A DNA stretch of 64,000 nt. Origin: UBA1562 sp041653955 (lineage in GTDB: Bacteria > Omnitrophota > Gorgyraeia > Gygaellales > Profunditerraquicolaceae). The notes under the pieces were generated by a model that had not been told where the DNA came from, did no database searches, and saw only the letters and a list, made by a program, of their open reading frames with translations. Below are positions 51,630 to 60,070 of the stretch, piece by piece. Numbering within the stretch: the first letter of the stretch is position 1; each line of letters starts with the position of its first letter. The position numbers and the translations under genes were made by a program. The stretch lies in contig JBAZEH010000004.1 in assembly GCA_041653955.1 (NCBI GenBank), positions 1-64,000 of the forward strand, read 5' to 3'.

Positions 51630-52114
51630 AAATAGGGGTTATTTCGGATACGCATATACCTGACCGCACGGAGGATATCCCCGCCGAGATACTTGAAGCA
51701 TTTAAGGGGGTTGATATGGTCATCCATGCCGGCGACCTCGTGGAGTACGGGGTAATAGATAAGTTAAAAAGCGTATGCAAAGACGTAAGGGCGGTGTGGG
51801 GGAATATGGACCCTTACGACGTCAGGAAGCGCCTCCCCGATAAAGAGATCATAAAGATAGGGAAGTACCGCGTAGGGGTCACGCACGGCTACGGCCACCC
51901 TTCAAAGCTCGTAGATATGATGGAAGATATATTCAGAAACGACGGCGTGGACCTGGTAATATTCGGCCATTCCCATTCTGCCATCAGCGAAAAAAGGGGG
52001 AACACGATATATTTCAACCCCGGCAGCGCTACAGATAAGGTATACGCTAAATATAACTCATACGGCATAATCGAAATAAACGACAAAATAGACACAAAGA
52101 TAGTGAGGATATAA
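51626..52114 (+). CDS. YfcE/MJ0936-type metallophosphodiesterase
   Basis: 162 residues of the calcineurin-like fold. Metal ligands are visible in GVISDTHIPD, HAGDLVEYG, VWGNMD, GVTHGYG and FGHSHSA. Such enzymes cleave phosphodiesters; the substrate is unknown. It overlaps the ATPase gene by ATGA and is directly followed by the HIT gene. Confidence 0.9.
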   Translation: MKIGVISDTHIPDRTEDIPAEILEAFKGVDMVIHAGDLVEYGVIDKLKSVCKDVRAVWGNMDPYDVRKRLPDKEIIKIGKYRVGVTHGYGHPSKLVDMMEDIFRNDGVDLVIFGHSHSAISEKRGNTIYFNPGSATDKVYAKYNSYGIIEINDKIDTKIVRI

Positions 52115-52579
52115 ATGGATAGGCTTTGGGCGCCCTGGAGGATCGGGTATATAAAAAAGAAGAAAAAGAAGAAGGGCTGCGTATTCTGCTCGGCCCTGAA
52201 GGGGAATGATTACGTCGTGCTGAAGAGCAAATATTCTTTTGCCCTGCTTAATATTTTCCCGTATAATAACGGCCATACGATGGTATCTCCCATAAGGCAT
52301 ATAAAAGAGCTGTCTAAGCTGAACGAAAAAGAAGCGCTTGATATATTTCACACGGTAAACAAGGTAAAAAAAATACTGGATAAGGTCCTCAAGCCACACG
52401 GTTACAATATCGGGATGAATACGTCGGAAAGCGCCGGGGCGGGAGAGGCGGGGCATATGCATATACATATAGTCCCGCGCTGGAAAGGCGATACCAATTT
52501 TATTACTTCTTTATCCGGCACAAAGGTTATCTCGCAATCCCTGGATGAACTGCACAAACAGATGAAAAAGGCATGCTGA
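52115..52579 (+). CDS. HIT family hydrolase
   Basis: 154 residues. The HxHxH motif GHMHIHIVPRW is clear, and the N-terminal MDRLWAPWRIGYI with a Cys pair (CVFC) resembles AP4A-phosphorylase-like HIT proteins. A run of lysines (KKKKKKK) follows the first 14 residues. Probably acts on nucleotide conjugates. Begins directly after the phosphodiesterase stop. Confidence 0.9.
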   Translation: MDRLWAPWRIGYIKKKKKKKGCVFCSALKGNDYVVLKSKYSFALLNIFPYNNGHTMVSPIRHIKELSKLNEKEALDIFHTVNKVKKILDKVLKPHGYNIGMNTSESAGAGEAGHMHIHIVPRWKGDTNFITSLSGTKVISQSLDELHKQMKKAC

Positions 52580-53727
52580 ACCAGAAACGCATAAAAGAGC
52601 TTGAGGATTACCTGCTGGCCCCTTACGCTATGAAAAGTTATGATACGCGGGGGCGCGTCCATAAGGAGAAAGAGCATCCATACAGATCGGCATACCAGAG
52701 GGACCGCGACAGGATAATCCACTCCGCCGCGTTCAGGCGCCTGGAATACAAAACCCAGGTATTCGTGAACCATGAGGGTGATTACTACCGCACGAGGCTC
52801 ACGCATACGATGGAAGTCGCGCAGATCGCAAGGACAATAGCTTCTACCTTGAGGCTTAACGTTGACCTGACGGAAGCAATAGCGCTGGCGCATGACCTTG
52901 GCCATACGCCTTTCGGCCACTCGGGGGAAGACGCCCTTAACGAACTGATGAAGATGCACGGAGGGTTTAACCATAACCTGCACGGGTTAAGGGTAGTGGA
53001 CCTCCTGGAAGAAAGGTATATAGATTTCCCCGGGCTTAACTTAAGCTGGGAGGTAAGGGAAGGGATAATAAAACATTCTACCGATTTTGACAAGTCCGTA
53101 AAGATAAAAGGGCTGGCGCCCAAAGAGATGCCTACCCTGGAAACGCAGGTCGTTGATATAGCAGACGAGATAGCTTACGATAACCATGACCTTGATGACG
53201 GGATAACCTCCGGGCTCCTTAAGGAGGGGGACCTTAAAAAACTCTCCCTCTGGGATAAAATAAGTAAGGAAACCGACAAAAATTATGATAGAATATCAGA
53301 TGAGAAGAGAAAATACCTTCTTATACGCTCTTTAATAGACCTGCAGGTTACCGACCTTATAAGGGAAACAGAGCAGATAATCAGGAAACTGGGGCTGAAA
53401 ACCTGCGCCAATGTCAAAAAGCTTGATAGAAAGATCGTAGCTTTCAGCAGGCCGATGCAGGAACTAAGGAAACCGCTGCGCTCATTCCTGAAAGAGAACC
53501 TTTACCAGCATTACCGCGTAATAAGGATGAGCCATAAGGCGAAGCGTTTTATCCAGGAGATGTTCAATATATATTTAAAGAACCCCCGGCAGCTGCCTTC
53601 GCACATACAGAAGAATATGCCCGAGGCAGGGGTAAGGCGGGTAATATGCGATTATATCGCCGGGATGACAGACAGGTACGCGTTAGATGAATACAAGAAG
53701 CTATTTGACCCCTACGAAAAAGTATAA
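52573..53727 (+). CDS. dgt: Deoxyguanosinetriphosphate triphosphohydrolase
   Basis: 384 residues. The HD phosphohydrolase motif is spread over RLTHTMEVAQIARTI, ALAHDLGHTPFGHSGEDAL and later VDIADEIAYDNHDLDDG. RDRIIHSAAFRRLEYKTQVF is the typical N-terminal part. It hydrolyses dGTP to deoxyguanosine and triphosphate. Overlaps the HIT gene by 7 bases. Confidence 0.95.
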   Translation: MLNQKRIKELEDYLLAPYAMKSYDTRGRVHKEKEHPYRSAYQRDRDRIIHSAAFRRLEYKTQVFVNHEGDYYRTRLTHTMEVAQIARTIASTLRLNVDLTEAIALAHDLGHTPFGHSGEDALNELMKMHGGFNHNLHGLRVVDLLEERYIDFPGLNLSWEVREGIIKHSTDFDKSVKIKGLAPKEMPTLETQVVDIADEIAYDNHDLDDGITSGLLKEGDLKKLSLWDKISKETDKNYDRISDEKRKYLLIRSLIDLQVTDLIRETEQIIRKLGLKTCANVKKLDRKIVAFSRPMQELRKPLRSFLKENLYQHYRVIRMSHKAKRFIQEMFNIYLKNPRQLPSHIQKNMPEAGVRRVICDYIAGMTDRYALDEYKKLFDPYEKV

Positions 53728-54760
53728 AACACTTATTTCCGCTATCCACGCTATTTACCGCCTGGTAAATTCAACCTTTGAATTGAAGGACCTGGTAATA
53801 AGGCTGGACAGGCTTGTCTGCCAGATATTCAATTCGCAATATTGCCTGATAGCGCTCTTAGACCCTGCCAAGCACCATTGCATGTTAAGATGCCTGGCGA
53901 CCGGAAAAAAAAGGTATGTAATGGATAAGAAGGCTGTCTTATCCAACAGGATAGAGAAAAGGATAATAAAAAAGCTTACCGTAGTCAGGCAGGAGAGGAT
54001 GCTGGGGATACCCCTCATCTCCGAGGATATCAGCGGCTTAATAATCATCAAGAGGGATAAGAAAAACCCTCCATTTGACAAATTTGACGAAGAGATGCTG
54101 ATGACCATAGGCGAACAGGCAATAATAGGCCTAAGGACACTTCAACTGTATGATGAACAGCAAAAGTTAGCCCTGGGGAGCATAAAATCACTGGTTACCC
54201 TGCTGGATACAAGAGTCCCGCAGGAGTACACGCACTCCCCTTACTTCAGCCATCTGGTCGGGATAATAGCCAACCAGATGCACCTTGACACTAAACAGGT
54301 AGAGAGCCTTAAATATGCCAGCATGCTGCATGACGCAGGAAAAGCGGATATACCTATGCAAATACTCACTAAAACCTCTAAACTTACCCCTTATGAGTAT
54401 AAGATAATCAAGAGGCACCCGCTTGCCGGAGCGCATATATTAAGGCACCTGCAGATATTAAGGCCGGCTATACCGATAATAATGCACCACCATGAAAAGT
54501 ATAACGGGACAGGCTATCCTTCAAGGCTCAAGAAAGGCCAGATACCGCTGGGAGCCCGCATTATGGCAGTAGCCGACGCCTTTGAGGCTATGGTATACGG
54601 AAGGCCTTACAGGGAGAGGATAGATATACACTCCGCGGTAAAAGAGATAAAAAAGAAGAGCGGCTCGCAGTTTGACCCTAAGGTAGTAGAGGCATTCCTT
54701 AAGGTGGTCAAAAAGATAAAAACAAAAAAATATTTGCAAACCGGCAGCAAAAAGTTATAA
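53687..54760 (+). CDS. HD-GYP domain protein with GAF-like sensor
   Basis: 357 residues. The N-terminal 150 residues resemble a GAF domain; the HD-GYP domain holds LHDAGK, HPLAGAHIL, HHHEKYNGTGYP and ADAFEAM, so a cyclic-di-GMP phosphodiesterase role is likely. The first ATG (53687) overlaps dgt by 41 bases; a TTG at 53705 with a nearby AGAAG site is another choice. PilZ and PilT genes elsewhere in the window fit c-di-GMP signalling and surface motility. Confidence 0.9.
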   Translation: MNTRSYLTPTKKYKTLISAIHAIYRLVNSTFELKDLVIRLDRLVCQIFNSQYCLIALLDPAKHHCMLRCLATGKKRYVMDKKAVLSNRIEKRIIKKLTVVRQERMLGIPLISEDISGLIIIKRDKKNPPFDKFDEEMLMTIGEQAIIGLRTLQLYDEQQKLALGSIKSLVTLLDTRVPQEYTHSPYFSHLVGIIANQMHLDTKQVESLKYASMLHDAGKADIPMQILTKTSKLTPYEYKIIKRHPLAGAHILRHLQILRPAIPIIMHHHEKYNGTGYPSRLKKGQIPLGARIMAVADAFEAMVYGRPYRERIDIHSAVKEIKKKSGSQFDPKVVEAFLKVVKKIKTKKYLQTGSKKL

Positions 54761-54769
54761 TAAATTATT

Positions 54770-55294
54770 ATGGAAGACCGCGGCCAGTTAGAGTTATTTT
54801 CGCAGGCAAAGGGGGATATCCAGGTAAAGACGCGCGTCCCGGGCACCTTCAGGCTGCGGATATCCAAATATGAAAAAACTATCCTTTTTGTCATAGTTTT
54901 CGCGTTAATAAGCATCATATCTTTTTCTCTTGGGGTAGAAAAAGGCAGGAAATCAGCGCTCTTGAAAGTATCCGCCCCAAAGTTTGACCTGGCTGTAAAA
55001 CAGCAGGCCCAGCCGGCACTCCCCGCTCCCGAAAAAAAACAGCAGGCAGAAGAGAAAAGCGGGCTTCAGGAATATATAGACAGCTATACGATACAGGTAG
55101 CGTCTTTTTCAAAGAGGGTGAACGCGCAGAAGGAAGCCGATAACCTGAAAAAGAAAGGCTTGTCTGCGCTTGTATTAGTAAAGGGTAAGTTCAGCATCGT
55201 ATGCGTTGGGAACTTCTCAAACAAGGAAGAAGCGGAATCGTTTCTGCCAAAACTAAGAAAGCAATATCAGGATTGCCGTATAAGGAGGTTATGA
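54770..55294 (+). CDS. SPOR domain membrane protein
   Basis: 174 residues. A cytoplasmic N-terminus, one membrane helix (about 37-56, TILFVIVFALISIISFSLG), an Ala/Pro/Lys/Gln linker and a C-terminal SPOR domain (YTIQVASFSKRVNAQKEADNLKKKG). SPOR domains bind denuded septal peptidoglycan, pointing to division. Confidence 0.88.
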   Translation: MEDRGQLELFSQAKGDIQVKTRVPGTFRLRISKYEKTILFVIVFALISIISFSLGVEKGRKSALLKVSAPKFDLAVKQQAQPALPAPEKKQQAEEKSGLQEYIDSYTIQVASFSKRVNAQKEADNLKKKGLSALVLVKGKFSIVCVGNFSNKEEAESFLPKLRKQYQDCRIRRL

Positions 55295-55298
55295 GTTT

Positions 55299-55571
55299 AT
55301 GTCCATACATCCATCATTAAAATCATCAGCCAAAGACAAAAAACAACAGTCTGTAATGAAGCGCTCCGAGCGCTTAAGGATCATGCAGGAAAAGGAAGAG
55401 TGGAAGCCCGGGGATAAAGTATTCGGCCTCCCCAAGATAAAGACCATAAAGATAAAGGTCAAGAAAGAAAAGACAGCGGAGAAACCCGCGGAGGGAGCAG
55501 CTGAAGGTGCAGCCCCTGCCGCAGGCGCGGCAAAAGAGCAGGCCCCTGCTAAAGGCGCCGCCAAGAAATAA
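55299..55571 (+). CDS. Small basic protein (Chlamydiae/Verrucomicrobia type)
   Basis: 90 residues. MSIHPSLKSSAKDKKQQSVM, RSERLRIMQEKEEWKPGDKVFGLPKIK is split by a basic stretch and matches the short basic protein known from Chlamydiae and Verrucomicrobia (TIGR04137-type, from memory). The rest is a Lys/Ala/Pro/Gly low-complexity tail. In the PVC group it lies near rRNA genes, and it may act on the ribosome. Here it sits between SPOR and SH3 genes. Confidence 0.85.
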   Translation: MSIHPSLKSSAKDKKQQSVMKRSERLRIMQEKEEWKPGDKVFGLPKIKTIKIKVKKEKTAEKPAEGAAEGAAPAAGAAKEQAPAKGAAKK

Positions 55572-56386
55572 TGCCCTTACTGAATAAGATACTTATATGC
55601 GCTGCGGGTATACTGTTCATCCCGCTCGCCTCATTCGCGGCAAAAGAACAGGCGCCTATAGAACAGCCGGAGGCGGCTATGCCTGCCCCCATACAAAAGC
55701 CCATCTTATTCCAGGGAGAGGTAACCTCTGATAATATAAACGTCCGCGCCGATTCAACTGTCAGCTCTGATATGATCTGCGAGATCAATGAAGGGGATAC
55801 GGTTGAGGTAATAAAAGAAGTTTACGAGTGGTATAAGATACGCCTGCCCAAGAGCGCTCCCGCTTATATCAGCAGGAACCTGGTTGAGCCGATCGACGGA
55901 AAAACCGCGAAGGTTAAGAAGAATAATGTAAATATACGCCTCAAGCCTGACCTTGCGGCGCCCATACTCGGGCGGGTGAATAAAAATGAGGTGATCAAGC
56001 TGGCCGAAGAGCTGGTCGGCTGGTATAAGATAGAACCTCCCAGCGGGGCCTCCGGCTGGGTGCATAAGAATTTCATCGTCAAGGCTGACCCTGCCAAGGG
56101 AAAGAAAAAAGAAGAGGCGAATTTAGCCGGTAAAACCGATGAGGAGTCCGCCGAAACAATGGGTATCTCCGTTGAAGGTGTTATCAAACCGTACGGGAGG
56201 GTATTCAGGCGGGTAGCCACGCATAAGCTCATTACCGAGGATAAAAAAATATTTTTATTAAAGGGGAGCAGGTCAAGCCTTGACAGCCTTAATAACAACA
56301 GGGTAAAAGTAACCGGCAAACTGGACCGCGAAGAACATCACAAGTACCCTGTCATTGAAATACAAAAGATAGAGGCCCTGGATTGA
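55571..56386 (+). CDS. Periplasmic protein with two SH3b domains
   Basis: 271 residues. A signal peptide ends near FIPLASFA, then bacterial SH3 domains around 50-110 (NINVRADSTVSSDMI) and 118-172 (NVNIRLKPDLAAPIL). A C-terminal part includes GVIKPYGRVFRRVATHKLI. SH3b domains often bind peptidoglycan. The gene shares one base with the small basic protein gene and overlaps the next by 4 bases. Confidence 0.85.
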   Translation: MPLLNKILICAAGILFIPLASFAAKEQAPIEQPEAAMPAPIQKPILFQGEVTSDNINVRADSTVSSDMICEINEGDTVEVIKEVYEWYKIRLPKSAPAYISRNLVEPIDGKTAKVKKNNVNIRLKPDLAAPILGRVNKNEVIKLAEELVGWYKIEPPSGASGWVHKNFIVKADPAKGKKKEEANLAGKTDEESAETMGISVEGVIKPYGRVFRRVATHKLITEDKKIFLLKGSRSSLDSLNNNRVKVTGKLDREEHHKYPVIEIQKIEALD

Positions 56387-57012
56387 ATTTAGCAGGCCTG
56401 TTAATATCCTTCCTGGCGTCTTTCATCCTCCTTATGATAGCTATGACAGTCCATGAATTCTCTCATGGCTGGGTAGCGAACAAACTCGGGGACCCTACCG
56501 CGAAATATTCCGGCAGGCTCACCCTTAACCCTCTTGCCCATATAGACCCGATGTGGACCTTTCTCCTGCCTCTTTTCCTTTTTATCAGCACGGGCGGCAG
56601 GTTTATATTCGGGGCGGCAAAACCTGTCCCCGTCAATTACCACGCCTTAAAGAACCCCAAAAGAGATATGATCCTTATAGGCGCAAGCGGTCCGTTGGCT
56701 AATTTTATCCTGGCATTCTTGCTAAGTTTACCGCTAAGGGCAGTTCACCTCGCGCCTGTGGCAGCAATCATGATAGCAAACCTGATAGTCATAAATGTCG
56801 TGCTGGGGGTATTCAACCTTATACCTTTGCCTCCCCTTGACGGCTCCAGGATACTGATGGGCATATTGCCCGAGGGGCTGGCGCGCCAGTATGCCGCTAT
56901 TGAACCTTACGGATTTATTATCCTTATCGCGTTCCTGTGGCTCGGTATTTTTGGCCGCCTGATCTGGCCCATAGTCAACCTTATAATCAGATTGATGGGG
57001 ATATCATTCTAA
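56383..57012 (+). CDS. Site-2 protease family (M50) membrane metalloprotease
   Basis: 209 residues from a TTG start. The zinc motif HEFSH lies in the first membrane segment; NPLAHIDPMW and NLIPLPPLDGSR (third ligand Asp) follow. About five membrane segments. It is a short, RseP-unlike form of the kind without PDZ. Substrate unknown. Confidence 0.9.
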   Translation: MNLAGLLISFLASFILLMIAMTVHEFSHGWVANKLGDPTAKYSGRLTLNPLAHIDPMWTFLLPLFLFISTGGRFIFGAAKPVPVNYHALKNPKRDMILIGASGPLANFILAFLLSLPLRAVHLAPVAAIMIANLIVINVVLGVFNLIPLPPLDGSRILMGILPEGLARQYAAIEPYGFIILIAFLWLGIFGRLIWPIVNLIIRLMGISF

Positions 57013-57016
57013 AAAT

Positions 57017-58102
57017 ATGCGCAGATTAAGAGTCAACCTGAAAAAACGCTCATACGATATCGTAATCGGCCCTGATATATTAAAGCGCCTGGGGAAAGAG
57101 GCGCGCGCGCTGAATCTGGGGCGCGACGCCTACGTGGTCACCAACGCTTTTATAAAGAATAAATACGGCGCTGCGCTGGATAAAGCCCTGAAGGGCGCCG
57201 GTTTTACCGTAAGATTCAGGAGCGTGCCTGACAGCGAGAAAAGCAAATCCATACAGGTCGCTTACACCCTGATAAATGATATAACATCATACGACAGTAA
57301 GAAGAGTATCTTTATCATTGCTTTAGGAGGGGGCGTGATCGGAGACCTGGCAGGATTTATCGCCTCCATTTACAAACGCGGGATCCCTTATATACAGGTC
57401 CCCACAACTCTCCTGGCGCAGGTAGATTCCGCGATAGGGGGTAAGACCGCGGTAGATTTAAACCGGGGGAAAAACCTCGTAGGGGCATTCTATCAGCCGC
57501 GCCTGGTATTAAGCGACGTAAAGACGCTTAAGACGCTGGATAAAAGACAGGTGAAAAGCGGCCTGGCAGAAATAATAAAATACGGGCTGATAAAAGACCC
57601 GGTTTTATTTACTTACCTTGAGAAACATTACCGCGATATCCTCGCGCTGAAACAGAAGGCATTGGAGTTTGTGATAACGCGCTCAAGCGGGATAAAGGCT
57701 GCAGTCGTAGAGCGGGATGAGCGCGAAACAAAGGGATTGCGCACTATCCTTAACTTCGGTCACACCATAGGCCACGCCATAGAGGCAGCCGGAAGATTCA
57801 AAAGATATAATCATGGGGAAGCAGTTGCGCTGGGGATACTTGTAGCTGCCCAGATAAGCAAAGAGCTTAAACTCACAGGCGAACCGGTGCTAAAAAGGAT
57901 AAGAAAACTGACCGGCCTGGCCGGGTTACCCGTTAAAATAAAAAATATACCTGCTGCCGGGATTATAAAGGCGCACTACCGCGATAAAAAATTCATAGGC
58001 CCAGAAAACAGGTTTGTCCTCATTAAAGGTATCGGCAGGGTAAAGGTAGTTAAGAATATCCCGCTTGATATTATCAGGAAGGCGTTAAAGAAGCTCTATT
58101 AA
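57017..58102 (+). CDS. aroB: 3-dehydroquinate synthase
   Basis: 361 residues. GGGVIGDLAGFIASIYKRG, PTTLLAQVDSAIGGKTAVD and LNFGHTIGHAIEA are diagnostic, with the metal ligands in the last and in YNHGEAVALG. It makes dehydroquinate, used by aroQ (40538). It ends 7 bases before the convergent GspB-like gene. Confidence 0.96.
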   Translation: MRRLRVNLKKRSYDIVIGPDILKRLGKEARALNLGRDAYVVTNAFIKNKYGAALDKALKGAGFTVRFRSVPDSEKSKSIQVAYTLINDITSYDSKKSIFIIALGGGVIGDLAGFIASIYKRGIPYIQVPTTLLAQVDSAIGGKTAVDLNRGKNLVGAFYQPRLVLSDVKTLKTLDKRQVKSGLAEIIKYGLIKDPVLFTYLEKHYRDILALKQKALEFVITRSSGIKAAVVERDERETKGLRTILNFGHTIGHAIEAAGRFKRYNHGEAVALGILVAAQISKELKLTGEPVLKRIRKLTGLAGLPVKIKNIPAAGIIKAHYRDKKFIGPENRFVLIKGIGRVKVVKNIPLDIIRKALKKLY

Positions 58103-58109
58103 ATAGCGC

Positions 58110-58580
58110 CTACCTTGCGCTATTCAGAAGTTTTATACCCGCCCCGTCAAATTCCAGGTCCACTTCGTCTGCGGTTATCTTTAATACTGTCGCCCCGTCT
58201 ATATTGTCTCCGGGCTCTACCACGCGGTTATTTATCAGGGCGTAGCTTCCGTCGTCGGCATAAAATATCCCGTTCAGCACAAAAGACGGGGTAGGCTGCG
58301 GAGCTTCAGGGGGAGCGGGCACTGCCTCAACAGCAGGCGCGGGAGGAGGCGGGAGGGGCTGGGCAGGAGGAACAGCCTCAACAACAGGAGGCGCCTGCAC
58401 CGGAGGTTTTGGCGCCAGCTGCCGATAAGAAAGATTCACTATAAAAAACACCGTTACCAAAACTAATATTAAAAGCAAATAGCTCCTGCGTTTGTTCCCG
58501 GGGCGCCTTTCTGTTTTTGCGGCCGTGTTCGCGCCTTGGGATAATTCCACTTTTTTTAACGCGTCATATATTATGCTCAT
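58110..58580 (-). CDS. GspB-like general secretion protein
   Basis: 156 residues. MSIIYDALKKVELSQ at the start, one membrane segment (about 33-50), a Pro/Ala-rich linker and a C-terminal domain with LNGIFYADDGSYALINNRVVEPGDNIDGATVL are characteristic of T2SS GspB/PulB proteins. It overlaps the ExeA-like gene by ATGA, matching the ExeA-ExeB pairing that helps assemble the secretin through the cell wall. Confidence 0.85.
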   Translation of the reverse strand: MSIIYDALKKVELSQGANTAAKTERRPGNKRRSYLLLILVLVTVFFIVNLSYRQLAPKPPVQAPPVVEAVPPAQPLPPPPAPAVEAVPAPPEAPQPTPSFVLNGIFYADDGSYALINNRVVEPGDNIDGATVLKITADEVDLEFDGAGIKLLNSAR

Positions 58581-59401
58581 TGGGCATGATCCGCAGAATA
58601 AGTTCCCAGCTCTTTAAGGCACATATCTATGATGCTCCGGCCTATGGCTTTTTTCTCCGCCACAAACCCGGCAAGGAGCGCGCGGTCACAGATTATATTG
58701 ACAAGGCGGGGGACCCCCGATGAAAAATCAGATATCATCCTGACCGCGTCCTCATCAAAACTTACGCTGCTGCCGGCCCCTGCCACACGCAAGCGATGAT
58801 TTATATATTCGCCGACCTCTTCGCGCATAAGGGGGGCAATATGGTACCTGACCATTATCCTTTGGCGTACCTGGCGCAGCTCATACAGGTTGAGCTTACT
58901 GTTTAATTCCGGCTGGCCCATTAATACTATCTGCATAAGCTTATCTTTTTCGGTCTCAAGGTTTGACAATAGGCGCACCTGCTCCAATGCCGCGGGCTTA
59001 AGGTTTTGCGCCTCATCTATTATCAGAACGACATTCCCTCCGGCCTTGGATTCACTTAAAAGAAAATTATTAAGCTCGCGGACGATAGATAACCTTGACT
59101 TGTTTTTTACCTTAAGGCCGAAGTCATTGGCTATCGCCTCCAGCAGTTCTATTTCGGAAAAATAAGGGTTAAGTATAAAGGCGGTCTTGATATCCCGCGG
59201 GAGTTGTTTCAGCAAGAAGCGGCATAAGGTGGTTTTTCCGGTGCCTATCTCTCCGGTAACGGCCACTATCCCTTTTCTCTGTGTTACGCCGTAAAAGAGG
59301 TGAGAGAGGGCTTCTTTGTGTTTTTTACTTAAGAAAAAGAAGGCGGGATCGGAAGTTACGTTGAATGGCCTTTCTTTGAGACCATAAAATTGGCAATACA
59401 T
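58577..59401 (-). CDS. ExeA/GspA-type ATPase
   Basis: 274 residues. MYCQFYGLKERPFNVTSDP is the family N-terminus; Walker A is GEIGTGKTT (50-58), Walker B VVLIIDEAQNL. A C-terminal peptidoglycan-binding domain, present in Aeromonas ExeA, is absent. The start has no ribosome binding site and lies 9 bases after the -10 box, so the transcript may be leaderless. Confidence 0.9.
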   Translation of the reverse strand: MYCQFYGLKERPFNVTSDPAFFFLSKKHKEALSHLFYGVTQRKGIVAVTGEIGTGKTTLCRFLLKQLPRDIKTAFILNPYFSEIELLEAIANDFGLKVKNKSRLSIVRELNNFLLSESKAGGNVVLIIDEAQNLKPAALEQVRLLSNLETEKDKLMQIVLMGQPELNSKLNLYELRQVRQRIMVRYHIAPLMREEVGEYINHRLRVAGAGSSVSFDEDAVRMISDFSSGVPRLVNIICDRALLAGFVAEKKAIGRSIIDMCLKELGTYSADHAQ

Positions 59402-59409
59402 GATATCTG

Positions 59410-59437
59410 ATTATAGCAAAAATATCCCTTTTGTAAA
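59410..59437 (-). promoter_or_regulatory. Predicted promoter of the ExeA/GspB-like unit
   Basis: On the - strand TTTACA (59437-59432), a 16-base spacer and a perfect TATAAT (59415-59410). Transcription should begin about 59402-59404, one to three bases before the ATG at 59401. Confidence 0.7.
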
Positions 59438-59441
59438 GTAT

Positions 59442-59470
59442 TTGACATAGGTGTAAATATATGCTATATT
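59442..59470 (+). promoter_or_regulatory. Predicted promoter of the Zn-ribbon/PilZ unit
   Basis: TTGACA (59442-59447), 17 bases, TATATT (59465-59470). Its -35 box lies only 4 bases from that of the divergent promoter, so polymerase occupancy of the two could exclude each other. Confidence 0.75.
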
Positions 59471-59528
59471 TTCAGATTAGAATCAGCGATAAACCGATAA
59501 AAAACATAATATAAAGGGAGAAGGATCA

Positions 59529-59696
59529 ATGGCAGACGAAGCGGCAAAACCGGCAGAAGAGAAGCAGACTAATTGCCTGGCTTGCAATAAACCTATCAGA
59601 AAACTGCAAAGGTATTACCGTAACGGTAAATTCTATTGCAATAAAAGATGCTGGCGCAAGGCAACCCAGAAACCAAAGGAAGAAGAAAAGGCATGA
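59529..59696 (+). CDS. Small zinc-ribbon protein
   Basis: A 55-residue protein. It has a CLAC pair near residue 16 and YCNKRC near 36, flanked by Glu/Lys-rich ends. Function unknown. A good ribosome binding site (GGGAGAAGG) precedes it. It overlaps the PilZ gene by ATGA, so the two are probably made together. Confidence 0.8.
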   Translation: MADEAAKPAEEKQTNCLACNKPIRKLQRYYRNGKFYCNKRCWRKATQKPKEEEKA

Positions 59697-60055
59697 AAGG
59701 CAAAGGCTCGGAAAGAAGGCAATATCCCAGGATAGAGCAAAACCTCCCTATAAAAATAGCGGCTGACGGATATGATTTTATTACAAGCACCCGTAACGTA
59801 AGCTGCGTGGGGGCGTATTGCCACCTGGATAAATATATACCGCCCTTCACCAAGATATCCGTTAAATTAAACCTTCCAGTAATGGCAGAAGGTAAAATGC
59901 AAAATATAGAAGTGGATTGTAACGGCGTTGTTGTCCGCAGCGAAGACCAGAAGGACGGGGGCTTCAATATCGCCGTTTTCTTCAACCATATAACCGACAA
60001 CCAGCGCAAGAAGATATCCCAATACGTCAGTCAATTCTTACCTAAAAGCTCCTAA
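59693..60055 (+). CDS. PilZ domain protein
   Basis: 120 residues from the ATG at 59693 (the frame is open upstream to 59648). The c-di-GMP-binding motifs RRQYPR and NVSCVGAYC fit RxxxR and D/NxSxxG. It is a single-domain PilZ protein, probably a c-di-GMP adaptor. It is coupled to a zinc-ribbon gene. Confidence 0.88.
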   Translation: MKGKGSERRQYPRIEQNLPIKIAADGYDFITSTRNVSCVGAYCHLDKYIPPFTKISVKLNLPVMAEGKMQNIEVDCNGVVVRSEDQKDGGFNIAVFFNHITDNQRKKISQYVSQFLPKSS

Positions 60056-60070
60056 ACCCCCTGCAAGGCT

